This document shows, piece after piece, positions 1-7,868 of a stretch of DNA of 64,000 nt (position 1 is its first letter; every line of letters starts with the position of its first letter). This DNA is from Ophthalmolycus amberensis (taxonomy: Eukaryota; Chordata; Actinopteri; Perciformes; Zoarcidae). Location: contig JAFEUB010000307.1 of the NCBI GenBank assembly GCA_024529925.1, positions 5,001 to 69,000 on the forward strand, given 5' to 3'. The notes beneath the pieces are model-generated. The model was not told where the DNA came from, ran no database searches, and saw only the letters and a list, made by a program, of their open reading frames with translations. A program made the translations under genes and the position numbers.

Positions 1-115
1 ACCCTAACCCTAACCCTAACCCTAACCCTAACCCCTAACCCTAACCCTAACCCTAACCCTAACCCTAACCCTAACCCTAACCCTAACCCTAACCCCTAAC
101 CCCTAACCCTAACCC
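1..115. repeat. Telomeric (CCCTAA)n repeat at the chromosome end
   Basis: Near-perfect CCCTAA repeats with a few CCCCTAA variants. The C-rich strand reads 5'->3' into the window, which is the orientation expected at a left chromosome end. The tract is short, so the assembly probably stops inside the telomere or just proximal to it. Confidence 0.95.
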
Positions 116-164
116 AAACCCATTGCTTTACGGCAGTGGGCTAGCCAAAACAAACGATTTCCCT
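116..164 (+). repeat. 49-bp terminal direct repeat of PLE-1, 5' copy
   Basis: By eye this is identical to 5728-5776. Here the repeat is followed by unique sequence, whereas the 3' copy runs into telomeric repeats. It may be a pseudo-LTR or the 3' tail of a second, almost completely 5'-truncated copy in tandem. Confidence 0.85.
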
Positions 165-216
165 ACCCAGCCAGTGCCTTCCTGCCCGACCTGGGTCCTT
201 TTGGTTCTTCATGGGA

Positions 217-414
217 CCCTCCGGTTTTCAGAGCCCTAACCATAACCAAGTGGGGGACCTTAATGATTAGTCGCCTCCAGTCCTAAACATAACCAGGAGG
301 GGTCGTTCTTATAAGCCCTCCGGTTTTCAGAGCCCTAACCATAACCAAGTGGGGGACCTTAATGATTAGTCGTCCCCAGCCCTAAACATAACCAGGAGGG
401 GGCGTTCTTTTAAG
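217..414 (+). repeat. Two tandem 99-bp units in the PLE-1 5' region
   Basis: Units at 217-315 and 316-414 differ at a few positions. Each contains a CCCTAACC-like string and an AACCAGGAGGGG block. Tandem repeats in the 5' UTR are common in retroelements and may carry promoter elements, but that role is inference. Confidence 0.85.
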
Positions 415-956
415 ACCTAACCATGGTTTGTATACTAATCTCAACCTGTTGAAATACAAGCCTAACACACAACCTGGAATCACATGAATGCAATAAAATT
501 GTTGTTGATTGTGAAGAATACTTACCTGGTCATCATGACATGTATTTTCAGTCATCAACTCATGTCATCATATCATTTACCTGCATGTACAGTGTTCATT
601 CTGTAAAAACAATTGATACAAATGTACAAATTAATATGAATGCAAATGTTGTTCTCTGTTATTGCACAGAAGTCTTTATTGTAATTGGCAGACAACTCGC
701 TGTTATTATTTGAAAATTCACATGTTTGTATGTAACAATGTACACTGTAACCACAATACGCAGTTTGGAGTCGAGTTTAAGGTTTAGGGGGAGTCACATG
801 ACTAGAGGGACACACCTGTTTAGGTCTGGTTGACACTTGACCTTTAAGCAATGTTATGCCCCACCCTTTCCTATGACTCAGAGCACGCTGTAGTACGAAC
901 GTACTTAGCATGACCCAGTCCATTGTAGTTAACTTTTGATTACAATGCTTATTTTC

Positions 957-993
957 AGCCTGATGAAGGTTAAATATTAACCGAAACGTCGCT
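957..993 (+). ncRNA. Hammerhead-ribozyme-like motif in the PLE-1 5' UTR
   Basis: CUGAUGA (960-966) is followed by a 6-bp stem GGTTAA/TTAACC (968-982), then GAAA (983-986) and ACGUC with a possible UC cleavage site at 989-990. AGC and GCU flank the core and can form a short stem I. Minimal hammerheads with very short stem III are reported in Penelope-like elements. Caveat: one extra A (967) sits between the CUGAUGA box and stem II, and stem I is weak. Confidence 0.5.
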
Positions 994-1106
994 TTATTAT
1001 ATTTTTTATTTGTTTATTTGTGTTTAACCTCAACCAACGAGAATAAAAGGTAAAACGCAAGGCTTCTGCAACTTTTTCCTCGCGAAGTTTCCCGTCGGGG
1101 GCCATC

Positions 1107-3494
1107 ATGGCTGACAGGGACACACACAGACGTGAACGCAATACGGACCGATATAGAGATGAACGCAGCAGAGACCGCAGAACACGCTACCACAGCCCAG
1201 AACACCACGGCAGACCTGCCTCCCCCCGAAGAGGTAGGGTCCACTCGGACAACCGTAGGCTCAATGAGTATTCCGAAGGAAACATTACCGGATACGAGCA
1301 CAGAGGACAGGGCCCCTGGAGCGGAGCGCGGCGCACTGATTCAACTCATAGACACCGCGTTCCGTCACCACGTTACCGCCGGTCGTACGCCTCGGTCACT
1401 AGAACTGGGCGCAGACCTGATGAAGGCGGCCCTGTTAGACGTCATGGTTCTCCTCGACGGGCACACGGAAGTGGGTCTCGGCCCAGGCGCGACGGGCGCG
1501 CGGAGCGCACCTGGACACAGCGCGCCACGGACAGAGATGGCGCACCCCCACGGCGTACGGAGCCATTCCGACACCGTGACCACTCCAACCACCACCGGAC
1601 CAGCCCGGTAAGAAGAACAGAAAGAGACTATTACAGCCGGAGAGGCCATGTTTCCGGCTCGCGCCGCGGCTCGCTGGAGCGAGTTCGCGGAGCGCGCGCT
1701 CCTATCGTGAGGAGCGCATTTCAACGCGATACAAGACAACGACGCGACCCGCCCCGGGGGACCAGGGAGGGAGAGCATGGTCGGAGAAGAGCTCGAGACC
1801 ACAGCACCCGTCGACCACGGACCGGGGAGGGCCACAACAACACGCACAGAGCAGGACTACACGATGGCGGGCGCAGAACGACGCGGCAACGCTCCCGCAG
1901 CCGCGAACAACGGGAGGACAGCGGACCCAGGTCGGACGACCCGGACTTTGCTTTGAAGTGCCGCATTCTATTCAAGGTGATAAAGACATTACATCATTTT
2001 CGAAATGTCACAAATGAAAAACCTCCTTTGACTATAGAAAAAATGACAAAACATCTGACCACAGCCATCAAACCTGCAATCCCAAATCCCAACGTTTTAA
2101 AGACAATTGAAGGCAACGCCAAGACTTGGGCCAAAAACACTTTAAAAACACTCAAAGAGCATTATGAGAAGACAGCGGAAGTTGAACTGGAGGCACTCTC
2201 GAAGCTCAGAGTTAAAGAATGGGAAGCTCCTTTTCAAATAGCCTCAAATTGGGCTAGAAAGAGCCTGGGAAAGAGATTAGCTGGTGACACACTAGAAAAT
2301 GCAAAGCAGGTGGTCACAGACACATTGAGGCAGCTCACGGAAGAGGAAGAGGAGGGCGATGATTCCTCCAGCAGCACAGATCCGGAGTCAGCAGATGAAT
2401 CACCAACACCGAGGGACAGGTCTCCTGTGCCTGTAGCACAGGGGGCGACGGCAACAGGTGAGGCAGAGCAGAGTGCACCCAGCACCCCCATCTTGTCCCA
2501 GTCCCAGAGGGAGGACCTCCCCCCTCCAGCACGAGGGGATGAGGACACGCCTGGCATCGCTGGGGCCACGCCCACTAACCCTCAACATCTTTCCCCACGT
2601 CCACAGAGGATACAGGACCGAACTGCCGGCCGCCGTTACACGAGAGGCTCCTTCTTCTCTCTCGTGCCGAGAAAACCAACAGGACCCAACCCTCTGACCC
2701 GCCCCAGAGTGGCCCCTCCCAGGACACAAAGTCCTGACAGCCAAAATGCGCTGTCCACCACCAGCTCCCCTGAGGAACTCTCCCAGGAGGAGCTCACAGC
2801 TCCTGGGGACCGAGATTCGGGCAACACATCCCACACAAGCGGGAATATGGGCCCAGTGTCACTCACCCCTGGTGGAGGGAACAGACTCCAGACTGCAGTA
2901 CAGACCCAACTGGGCCGCACACCTGGGGACGTCACCACGCCACAGGGAGCCGGACCCTGTCATCCCACCAGACACCTGACATCATCCAGAAAGGCACACG
3001 ATTGGATCCTCTATATTAAAGAAAAATGCATCATAATTGGAGACTCGAATGTTAACAGATTTCCCGCATATAACGTCACAGGGCTGCAGGTCGACGGCTT
3101 CCCGGGAGCCAACCTCAGAAATGCTGAAGACATTCTGGAAAACACCAGGACCACAGGACCAGTGGAGAAAATCATCCTCGCCTTCGGCCTGAACAACAGA
3201 GCTCAGAAATCCAAAGAGACTGCAGTCAAACAGCTGCAGAGAACACTGAGAATGTGTAAGCTCAGGTTTCCTCTTGCACAGGTACTGGTCCCACAAATCA
3301 ACTTCTCCCCCGGCCTCCCTCTGCAGGAAAAACGGCGGCTGACTCACCTGAACACCCACATTGCCGCCCTGGAGAACAACATCCCTACAGTGCAGGAGGA
3401 GGTATTCAACACGGACCACAACCACATCCATTGGACACCTCGAACAGCAAAGGTCATCTTTAATCATTGGTGTAGTCATCTTGGTTTAAACTAG
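1107..3494 (+). CDS. PLE-1 ORF1: Arg/Ser-rich protein with C-terminal SGNH/GDSL-like domain (795 aa)
   Basis: The start codon lies in a strong context (GCCATCATGG). Residues 1-280 are extremely rich in Arg, Ser, Asp and His and are probably disordered and nucleic-acid binding. Residues about 285-430 look helical and charged, and 430-640 is an acidic then Ser/Pro-rich linker. The last ~155 residues resemble an SGNH/GDSL hydrolase: IIGDSN near residue 645 (nucleophile block), AFGLNNR (Asn block) and TDHNHIHW near the end (Asp-x-x-His block). SGNH 'esterase' domains are known in ORF1 of CR1/L2-type LINEs, and I do not know of one described in a PLE. The ORF ends in the slippery sequence UUUAAAC-UAG, which would link it to the RT frame. 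Whether it is catalytically active is unknown; it could act only as an RNA chaperone. Confidence 0.8.
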   Translation: MADRDTHRRERNTDRYRDERSRDRRTRYHSPEHHGRPASPRRGRVHSDNRRLNEYSEGNITGYEHRGQGPWSGARRTDSTHRHRVPSPRYRRSYASVTRTGRRPDEGGPVRRHGSPRRAHGSGSRPRRDGRAERTWTQRATDRDGAPPRRTEPFRHRDHSNHHRTSPVRRTERDYYSRRGHVSGSRRGSLERVRGARAPIVRSAFQRDTRQRRDPPRGTREGEHGRRRARDHSTRRPRTGEGHNNTHRAGLHDGGRRTTRQRSRSREQREDSGPRSDDPDFALKCRILFKVIKTLHHFRNVTNEKPPLTIEKMTKHLTTAIKPAIPNPNVLKTIEGNAKTWAKNTLKTLKEHYEKTAEVELEALSKLRVKEWEAPFQIASNWARKSLGKRLAGDTLENAKQVVTDTLRQLTEEEEEGDDSSSSTDPESADESPTPRDRSPVPVAQGATATGEAEQSAPSTPILSQSQREDLPPPARGDEDTPGIAGATPTNPQHLSPRPQRIQDRTAGRRYTRGSFFSLVPRKPTGPNPLTRPRVAPPRTQSPDSQNALSTTSSPEELSQEELTAPGDRDSGNTSHTSGNMGPVSLTPGGGNRLQTAVQTQLGRTPGDVTTPQGAGPCHPTRHLTSSRKAHDWILYIKEKCIIIGDSNVNRFPAYNVTGLQVDGFPGANLRNAEDILENTRTTGPVEKIILAFGLNNRAQKSKETAVKQLQRTLRMCKLRFPLAQVLVPQINFSPGLPLQEKRRLTHLNTHIAALENNIPTVQEEVFNTDHNHIHWTPRTAKVIFNHWCSHLGLN

Positions 3495-3527
3495 AAGCCC
3501 CCACTAACCTACCTGCTAAGGAGGGGG
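3485..3527 (+). promoter_or_regulatory. Predicted -1 programmed ribosomal frameshift signal joining ORF1 to RT
   Basis: Slippery heptamer T-TTA-AAC occupies 3485-3491, with TTA and AAC as ORF1 codons, and the ORF1 stop TAG follows at once (3492-3494). After a 6-nt spacer, CCCCC (3498-3502) can pair with GGGGG (3523-3527) across a 20-nt loop. The -1 frame is exactly the RT frame. It is open from 3476 and has no ATG before the conserved RT N-terminus. UUUAAAC is one of the best-established -1 slippery sequences (X-XXY-YYZ). Function is inferred from sequence only. Confidence 0.72.
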
Positions 3528-5218
3528 ACAAAATAGTTATCAATTTGGCCACAAACTTCAGATGCACCGCTAACCAACTTTCTCTCCTGAATAAAGGATT
3601 GAGTTTTATTCCCACTAAAGGCACTAATGAGGACATCAAATTACAAGCTAGATTTGACTTACAACAGTATCACAGGAGACTGAAATTAGCAGCCTATTAC
3701 GAGGACTCACCTGAAACAACCGGATTAAGATTCATTCGCAAATCTAACTGGTCTCCCCCACAATCAGTAATCCCCCAAGAGATAGTTAAAATTATCAGGG
3801 CCGACACAAAGTACTTTCAAGAGTACTTCACTAATCACCAGACACCTCCAAATTTGACCCCTCAAGAACATCTGGCCCTATTGGAATTGACAAAAAACAA
3901 AAGATTAGTCATTAAACCAGCGGATAAAGGCAGCTCAATTGTAATTATGGACAGAGAACAGTACTTATGGGAGGGTTACAGACAATTGAACGATCCTAAA
4001 TATTATGTCAAATTAGACAAACCTATCTATTTGGAAACAATACCTATGGTGAACAAAATCCTAAATTCTCTCTGTGTAAAGGGTTTCATAAATAAAAAAC
4101 AAAAGCATTATCTGATGGGGGACAATGAACCCAGGGCCAGAATATTTTACATGTTGCCAAAAATCCACAAGGATGCGGCAAAGTGGAGCATACCACATAT
4201 CATTCCTCCGGGGAGACCTATAGTTTCAGACTGCAGTAGTGAGACATATTATACAGCAGAATACTTGGACTACTTTCTCAATCCACTCTCAATTATACAT
4301 CCAAGCTACATCAAAGATACGTATCACTTTGTAAACCTGGTGAAAGAACTAACTATTCCAGAAGATGCTATTCTATTTACCATCGACATCGACAGCTTGT
4401 ACACAAATATAGATATTAAGGAGGGCATGCAAGCCATAAAAAATATCTTTCAAAGAAATCCCAACAAGCACAGGCCAGACAAGGAGCTATTGCAACTCCT
4501 AGAAATTAATCTCATGAGAAACGACTTTGTTTTCAATCAAGATATCTTTTTGCAGATCAAGGGAACAGCTATGGGTAAGAAATTCGCTCCAGCATACGCA
4601 AACATCTTCATGGCAGAGTGGGAAGAATCAGCCCTTAAGGCCTGCACACTGAGACCACTGCATTATTACAGGTTTCTAGACGACATCTGGGGAATATGGC
4701 CACATTCCAGAGAAGAATTTGACACATTTCTCAATACTCTACATAATCACAGAGAATCTATAAAAATTAAATCCACACATAGCCTCACAACAGTTGATTT
4801 TTTGGACACAACCACTTATAAAGGAGACAAATTCAAAGAAAAAAACACACTGGACGTTAAGGTCTTCTTTAAAGAAACAGACACACATGCTCTACTTTTC
4901 AAGACCAGTTTCCACCCCAAACATACATATGCAGGACTCATAAAGTCACAACTACTTAGATTTCATAGGATTTGCACCAGGTCTGAAGATTTCCACAAAG
5001 CGGTCAAAATCCTATTCACAGCTTTGTCCACCAGGGGGTACTCCAGGACCTTCTTCAGAAACTGTTACAGGACATTTCTGGAAACCAAACCTATCATGGT
5101 CACATGTAACATTCCGCTGATCACCAGGTTTTCACCATCCACCAGGGAGCTATCCAATAAATGTAAAAAAAAACTTCCAGAGAATCACCACAGGGTCGAA
5201 GATTTTACAAAATCATAG
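3491..5218 (+). CDS. PLE-1 reverse transcriptase (Penelope-type)
   Basis: This frame is open from 3476 to 5218. It has no in-frame ATG until well inside the protein, so it is probably made by -1 frameshifting from ORF1. Recognisable blocks include GLSFIPTKG near the start (PLE N-terminal motif), RLVIKPADKGSSIVI (RT2a-like), a PGRPIVSDC block, FTIDIDSLYTNI (RT motif A), GTAMGKKFAPAYANIFM (motif B) and YRFLDDIWGIW (catalytic DD, motif C). This arrangement matches Penelope-like RTs, which are related to telomerase RT. The frame ends at 5218 only because of a one-base shift at the A9 run 5165-5173. In the +1 frame the normal linker and endonuclease continue. Because the shift lies in a homopolymer, a sequencing error is possible. 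Confidence 0.92.
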   Translation, partial: LEAPTNLPAKEGDKIVINLATNFRCTANQLSLLNKGLSFIPTKGTNEDIKLQARFDLQQYHRRLKLAAYYEDSPETTGLRFIRKSNWSPPQSVIPQEIVKIIRADTKYFQEYFTNHQTPPNLTPQEHLALLELTKNKRLVIKPADKGSSIVIMDREQYLWEGYRQLNDPKYYVKLDKPIYLETIPMVNKILNSLCVKGFINKKQKHYLMGDNEPRARIFYMLPKIHKDAAKWSIPHIIPPGRPIVSDCSSETYYTAEYLDYFLNPLSIIHPSYIKDTYHFVNLVKELTIPEDAILFTIDIDSLYTNIDIKEGMQAIKNIFQRNPNKHRPDKELLQLLEINLMRNDFVFNQDIFLQIKGTAMGKKFAPAYANIFMAEWEESALKACTLRPLHYYRFLDDIWGIWPHSREEFDTFLNTLHNHRESIKIKSTHSLTTVDFLDTTTYKGDKFKEKNTLDVKVFFKETDTHALLFKTSFHPKHTYAGLIKSQLLRFHRICTRSEDFHKAVKILFTALSTRGYSRTFFRNCYRTFLETKPIMVTCNIPLITRFSPSTRELSNKCKKKLPENHHRVEDFTKS

Positions 5219-5687
5219 CATTCTTCCTGCATACAGGAGAAATAAAAATTTAAAAGATCTCCTCGTGAGGGCCAAACTAGGATCTGCCTCGGTCCCTATA
5301 CTTAATAAATCAGAGACATACTTTAAACACAAACAGTGGATACAGAACCAAAAGACTGAAGAAACTTTCCAAAATAAGACAAGGGGGAGTCTGAAAACCA
5401 CAAATTGTGTTTATTTAATTTATTGTACAGCATGCAAGTCTCAATATGTGGGAGAAACGGGTAACTCAGTCTCCACCAGGTTTACCCAGCACAGATACAA
5501 CATTATCAGGAAGAAAAAGGCAGACACACACCTGGTGAAGCATTTCATAGCACATGGCTGGGACTCACTCAGGACCACTGTTATAGAAAGCAACACAGAG
5601 TGGAATGTGTCACAAAGGAGACACAAGGAGAGAGTCTGGATCGCCAGATTAGGCACCAGAACACCGGGGGGCCTCAATGAGTGCTGA
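5175..5687 (+). CDS. PLE-1 GIY-YIG endonuclease domain (frameshifted C-terminal part of the RT protein)
   Basis: From 5175 this frame encodes the PLE linker (AYRRNKNLKDLLVRAKLGS) and then a GIY-YIG nuclease: CVYLIYCTACKSQYVGETG supplies the GIY and YIG equivalents plus the Cys-x2-Cys pair typical of PLE endonucleases. STRFTQH follows with the conserved Arg, then HFIAHGW with conserved His, and ESNTEWN with the likely catalytic Glu. The domain nicks target DNA before target-primed reverse transcription. It is offset from the RT by one base at an A9 tract, and otherwise the domain looks complete. Telomeric PLEs of the Athena/Coprina type lack this domain, so its presence in a telomere-joined copy is notable. 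Confidence 0.88.
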   Translation, partial: FQRITTGSKILQNHSILPAYRRNKNLKDLLVRAKLGSASVPILNKSETYFKHKQWIQNQKTEETFQNKTRGSLKTTNCVYLIYCTACKSQYVGETGNSVSTRFTQHRYNIIRKKKADTHLVKHFIAHGWDSLRTTVIESNTEWNVSQRRHKERVWIARLGTRTPGGLNEC

Positions 5688-5727
5688 GGGTTCCTGGGTT
5701 GGGCGGGTTATGTGACAGTGCATCGGC

Positions 5728-5776
5728 AAACCCATTGCTTTACGGCAGTGGGCTAGCCAAAACAAACGATTTCCCT
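5728..5776 (+). repeat. 49-bp terminal repeat of PLE-1, 3' copy, joined to telomeric repeats
   Basis: It appears identical to 116-164. Its last bases (TTTCCCT) blend into the CCCTAA array that follows, so the exact element-telomere junction is ambiguous within a few bases. Confidence 0.9.
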
Positions 5777-5892
5777 AACCCTAACCCTAACCCTAACCCT
5801 AACCCCAACCCCAACCCCAACCCTAACCCTAACCCTAACCCTAACCCTAACCCTAAACCCTAAACCCTAACCCTAACCCTAACCCTAACCCT
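5777..5892. repeat. Interstitial telomeric tract between PLE-1 and the next element
   Basis: (CCCTAA)n with a short run of CCCCAA variants (about 5803-5820) in the same orientation as the chromosome end. It reads as an older telomere onto which PLE-1 was added. Confidence 0.93.
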
Positions 5893-7466
5893 GTTTAAGA
5901 GGATTTCCTCCCTTTAAAATAATCTACTCTAACGCAACAGCTGCTTCCTGGTTACCGCCGAAGCGAGAGCGCTGATTGGCTTGGGAAGACTTTCTTCTTC
6001 TTCGTTGGGGTTTTACGGCAGCCGGCAGACGTTATGTCGCATTGCTGCCACCTACTGGATCTGGACAATTACTGCACCATTTTAATCTATACATCCTGGT
6101 CCACACTAACCTCAACAAGAAAGAGACCAGGAGGGAGGCGCTTCGAGGCTCGGAGATCGGTTTTATGCGTCTCCCCCACGTTTTTAACCCCCAGAGTAGA
6201 CTCGGTTTTAACTTGGGGCAGGCCCTGCCACCCACAGCTTCCAATGTGGTCTATGCTCTCAGATGCGGGGCCTGCCACAAACTATACGTGGGGGAGACAA
6301 AGAATGAGCTGCATCTTAGAATTAAGCAGCATTTTTATATGATCAATAGTGGGAATGGCACGAGCGTCCTATATGCACATTTTAAACTCCATGGCTCACA
6401 TGGTCTCCAAAGTGTGGGCCTGGAGAGTGGCAGTGGAGCACGGCACAGCGGCAAGCAGCGGAGAGGAAGTGGATCCACAGACTGGGAACCATAGACCCCC
6501 TTGGGCTAAATGAAAAATATTAACTCCCAGTCTGTTTTTATTGGAGCCTCGCCTGCCATCCCCTCGTCCCTTCTCTCACCCCCATTACATCTCCACCATG
6601 GTATTTCCCTTATATTATATACATGTTTATTTATTTATTTATTTATATTTTATATATATTCATATATTTATACTTGTCTTTCACGTGTGGTTTTAATATA
6701 TTATGCATGTTTTTATTCACCCGTTTAACTATTTTAATTGTGTATTATTGTTAAATTATTTATTTATATTTTTCATGATCTTTTATTTATTTATTTATTT
6801 TAATCTTCCCATGTTGGAGATGCACCCTATGTCCTTCCCTCTCCCCCACAGGCAGACGAGGCCCATTTTTTAGACTCCCGTTACGGCTGACTTTTGAATA
6901 GGGTTATTTGGCATAATTTTACACATTTTTCCACTTTTGCATGTTTTTACATTTTAAAGCACTTATTACTTAATTAATTTTTTTAAAGCACTTATCTATT
7001 GTTTTAGATGTGGGTTGTGTGTATATACATTTGTTATATGTTAAATTATTTTTTTTATATTTTTTACATTTTAAAGCACTTATTACTTAGTTTATTTTAT
7101 TTATTTTAAAGCACTCATACATTTATTATAGGTTAAATTATCTTTTTATATAACTTATATCAGTGTTTTAATTTTATTGATACTTTTTATATATTTATAT
7201 ATTTGTTGGGGAATTACTGTGTGTGATTATGCTTTTATTCCCTTGTCCCCTTGTTTGTCTGCTTTTTAAACTCCCCTTCCCCTTTTAGCATCTCCTCTCC
7301 GTCTGTCCCGCTGGCGGTTGCTCTGCTGTCAGGCTGTTTTTAATAAAATTGTTTCAATTGCTTTTTAAGGGTTTTTATTAAAGCCTTTTTAAAGGACAGC
7401 CCCCTTGTGCCAGTGCCCCTCGTGGCCCTCTTAGGAGGGCCCCGCTCTTAACTAAACCTAACCCTA
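5893..7466 (+). mobile_element. PLE-2 fragment A: 5'-truncated Penelope-like element with telomeric tail
   Basis: Holds a broken GIY-YIG domain (about 6150-6513), a long A/T-rich 3' UTR with TTTATTTA-type repeats (6600-7250), and a 67-bp tail (7400-7466) that ends in CCTAACCCTAA. No RT or ORF1 remains. The first ~250 bp (5893-6150) do not match anything I recognise and may include another small insertion. The tail differs from that of PLE-1, so this is a separate family or subfamily. Confidence 0.72.
6150..6513 (+). pseudogene. GIY-YIG endonuclease remnant of PLE-2 fragment A
   Basis: VVYALRCGACHKLYVGETKNE carries the GIY and YIG blocks and the Cys pair, followed by LRIKQHF and AHFKLHGSHGLQSVGLESG. 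These match the PLE endonuclease order but the upstream part is in changing frames and there is no RT. The end is garbled (HSGKQRRGSGSTDWEP), consistent with frameshifts. Confidence 0.75.
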
Positions 7467-7483
7467 ACCCTAACCCTAACCCC
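7454..7483. repeat. Short interstitial telomeric tract
   Basis: Four CCCTAA-type units in chromosome-end orientation lie between the tail of PLE-2 fragment A and the 5' breakpoint of fragment B. Confidence 0.9.
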
Positions 7484-7868
7484 GGCTCAAATACACCATC
7501 TAAAAGAGATCCTGGGTAAACTGGACCCCTGCCTCACAGTTCAGAAAGTCGTCCTCGCGGTGGGCTTGAACAACTGCCTCAGGAATAATCAGCTCGGGAC
7601 CATGACTAAACAGTTTCAACTGTTATTGTCATGTGCGAAAACGGTCTTCCCTCGAGCAGAGATTGTGGTCCCGGTGATCCAGTTCTCCCCGCAGCTTCAG
7701 TTGGAGCGAAGAACCCTCTTGGGGAAACTCAACCGGGTTCTGGAGGAGAACTTTAAAATCTTACAAGGGATCACAGAGGACCAATTTCGGGTTAACCAAG
7801 ATCTTATTCATTGGACTCCAGAGACTGCCAAAAAGATCTTTTATTCTTGGATGTCACAATTAAACTGA
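7484..7868 (+). pseudogene. SGNH/GDSL-like C-terminal domain of a second PLE ORF1 (5'-truncated)
   Basis: VLAVGLNNCLRNN matches the Asn block of the PLE-1 ORF1 domain, and DLIHWTPETAKKIFYSWM matches its Asp-x-x-His block. Divergence is considerable, yet the spacing is retained and the ORF ends at the same place. TTA-AAC-stop is conserved at the very end, and the following endonuclease frame is again -1 relative to it. This second copy shows that the SGNH domain is a standing part of these elements and not a one-off capture. Confidence 0.72.

Larger units (their letters stand above)
116..5776 (+). mobile_element. PLE-1: near-intact telomeric Penelope-like retroelement with SGNH ORF1, RT and GIY-YIG endonuclease
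   Basis: The unit lies between two telomeric tracts. In order it contains a 49-bp terminal repeat (116-164), a 99-bp tandem duplication (217-414), a hammerhead-like motif (957-993), ORF1 (1107-3494), an RT frame (from 3491), a GIY-YIG endonuclease (to 5687), about 40 bp of 3' UTR and a second copy of the 49-bp repeat (5728-5776). The second repeat continues directly into CCCTAA repeats. A GIY-YIG domain downstream of a telomerase-related RT defines Penelope-like elements, and short terminal direct repeats ('pseudo-LTRs') and hammerhead motifs are known in the group. The 3' end faces the centromere. The only clear lesion is a single-base frame change in an A9 run between RT and endonuclease. 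I infer that it is young and possibly still mobile. Confidence 0.88.

Noticed and set aside
1132..1611. Overlapping frames inside ORF1 (both strands, 1014-1975)
   Set aside because: They arise from the G/C-rich, stop-poor ORF1 DNA and show no family resemblance.
3545..3547. TTG as the RT start codon
   Set aside because: The frame is open upstream to 3476 and overlaps the ORF1 end in the -1 frame with a UUUAAAC heptamer, so frameshifting is the simpler explanation.
5681..5863. Open frame reading NPNPNP repeats
   Set aside because: It is the translation of CCCTAACCC/CCCCAACCC telomeric repeats, not a gene.
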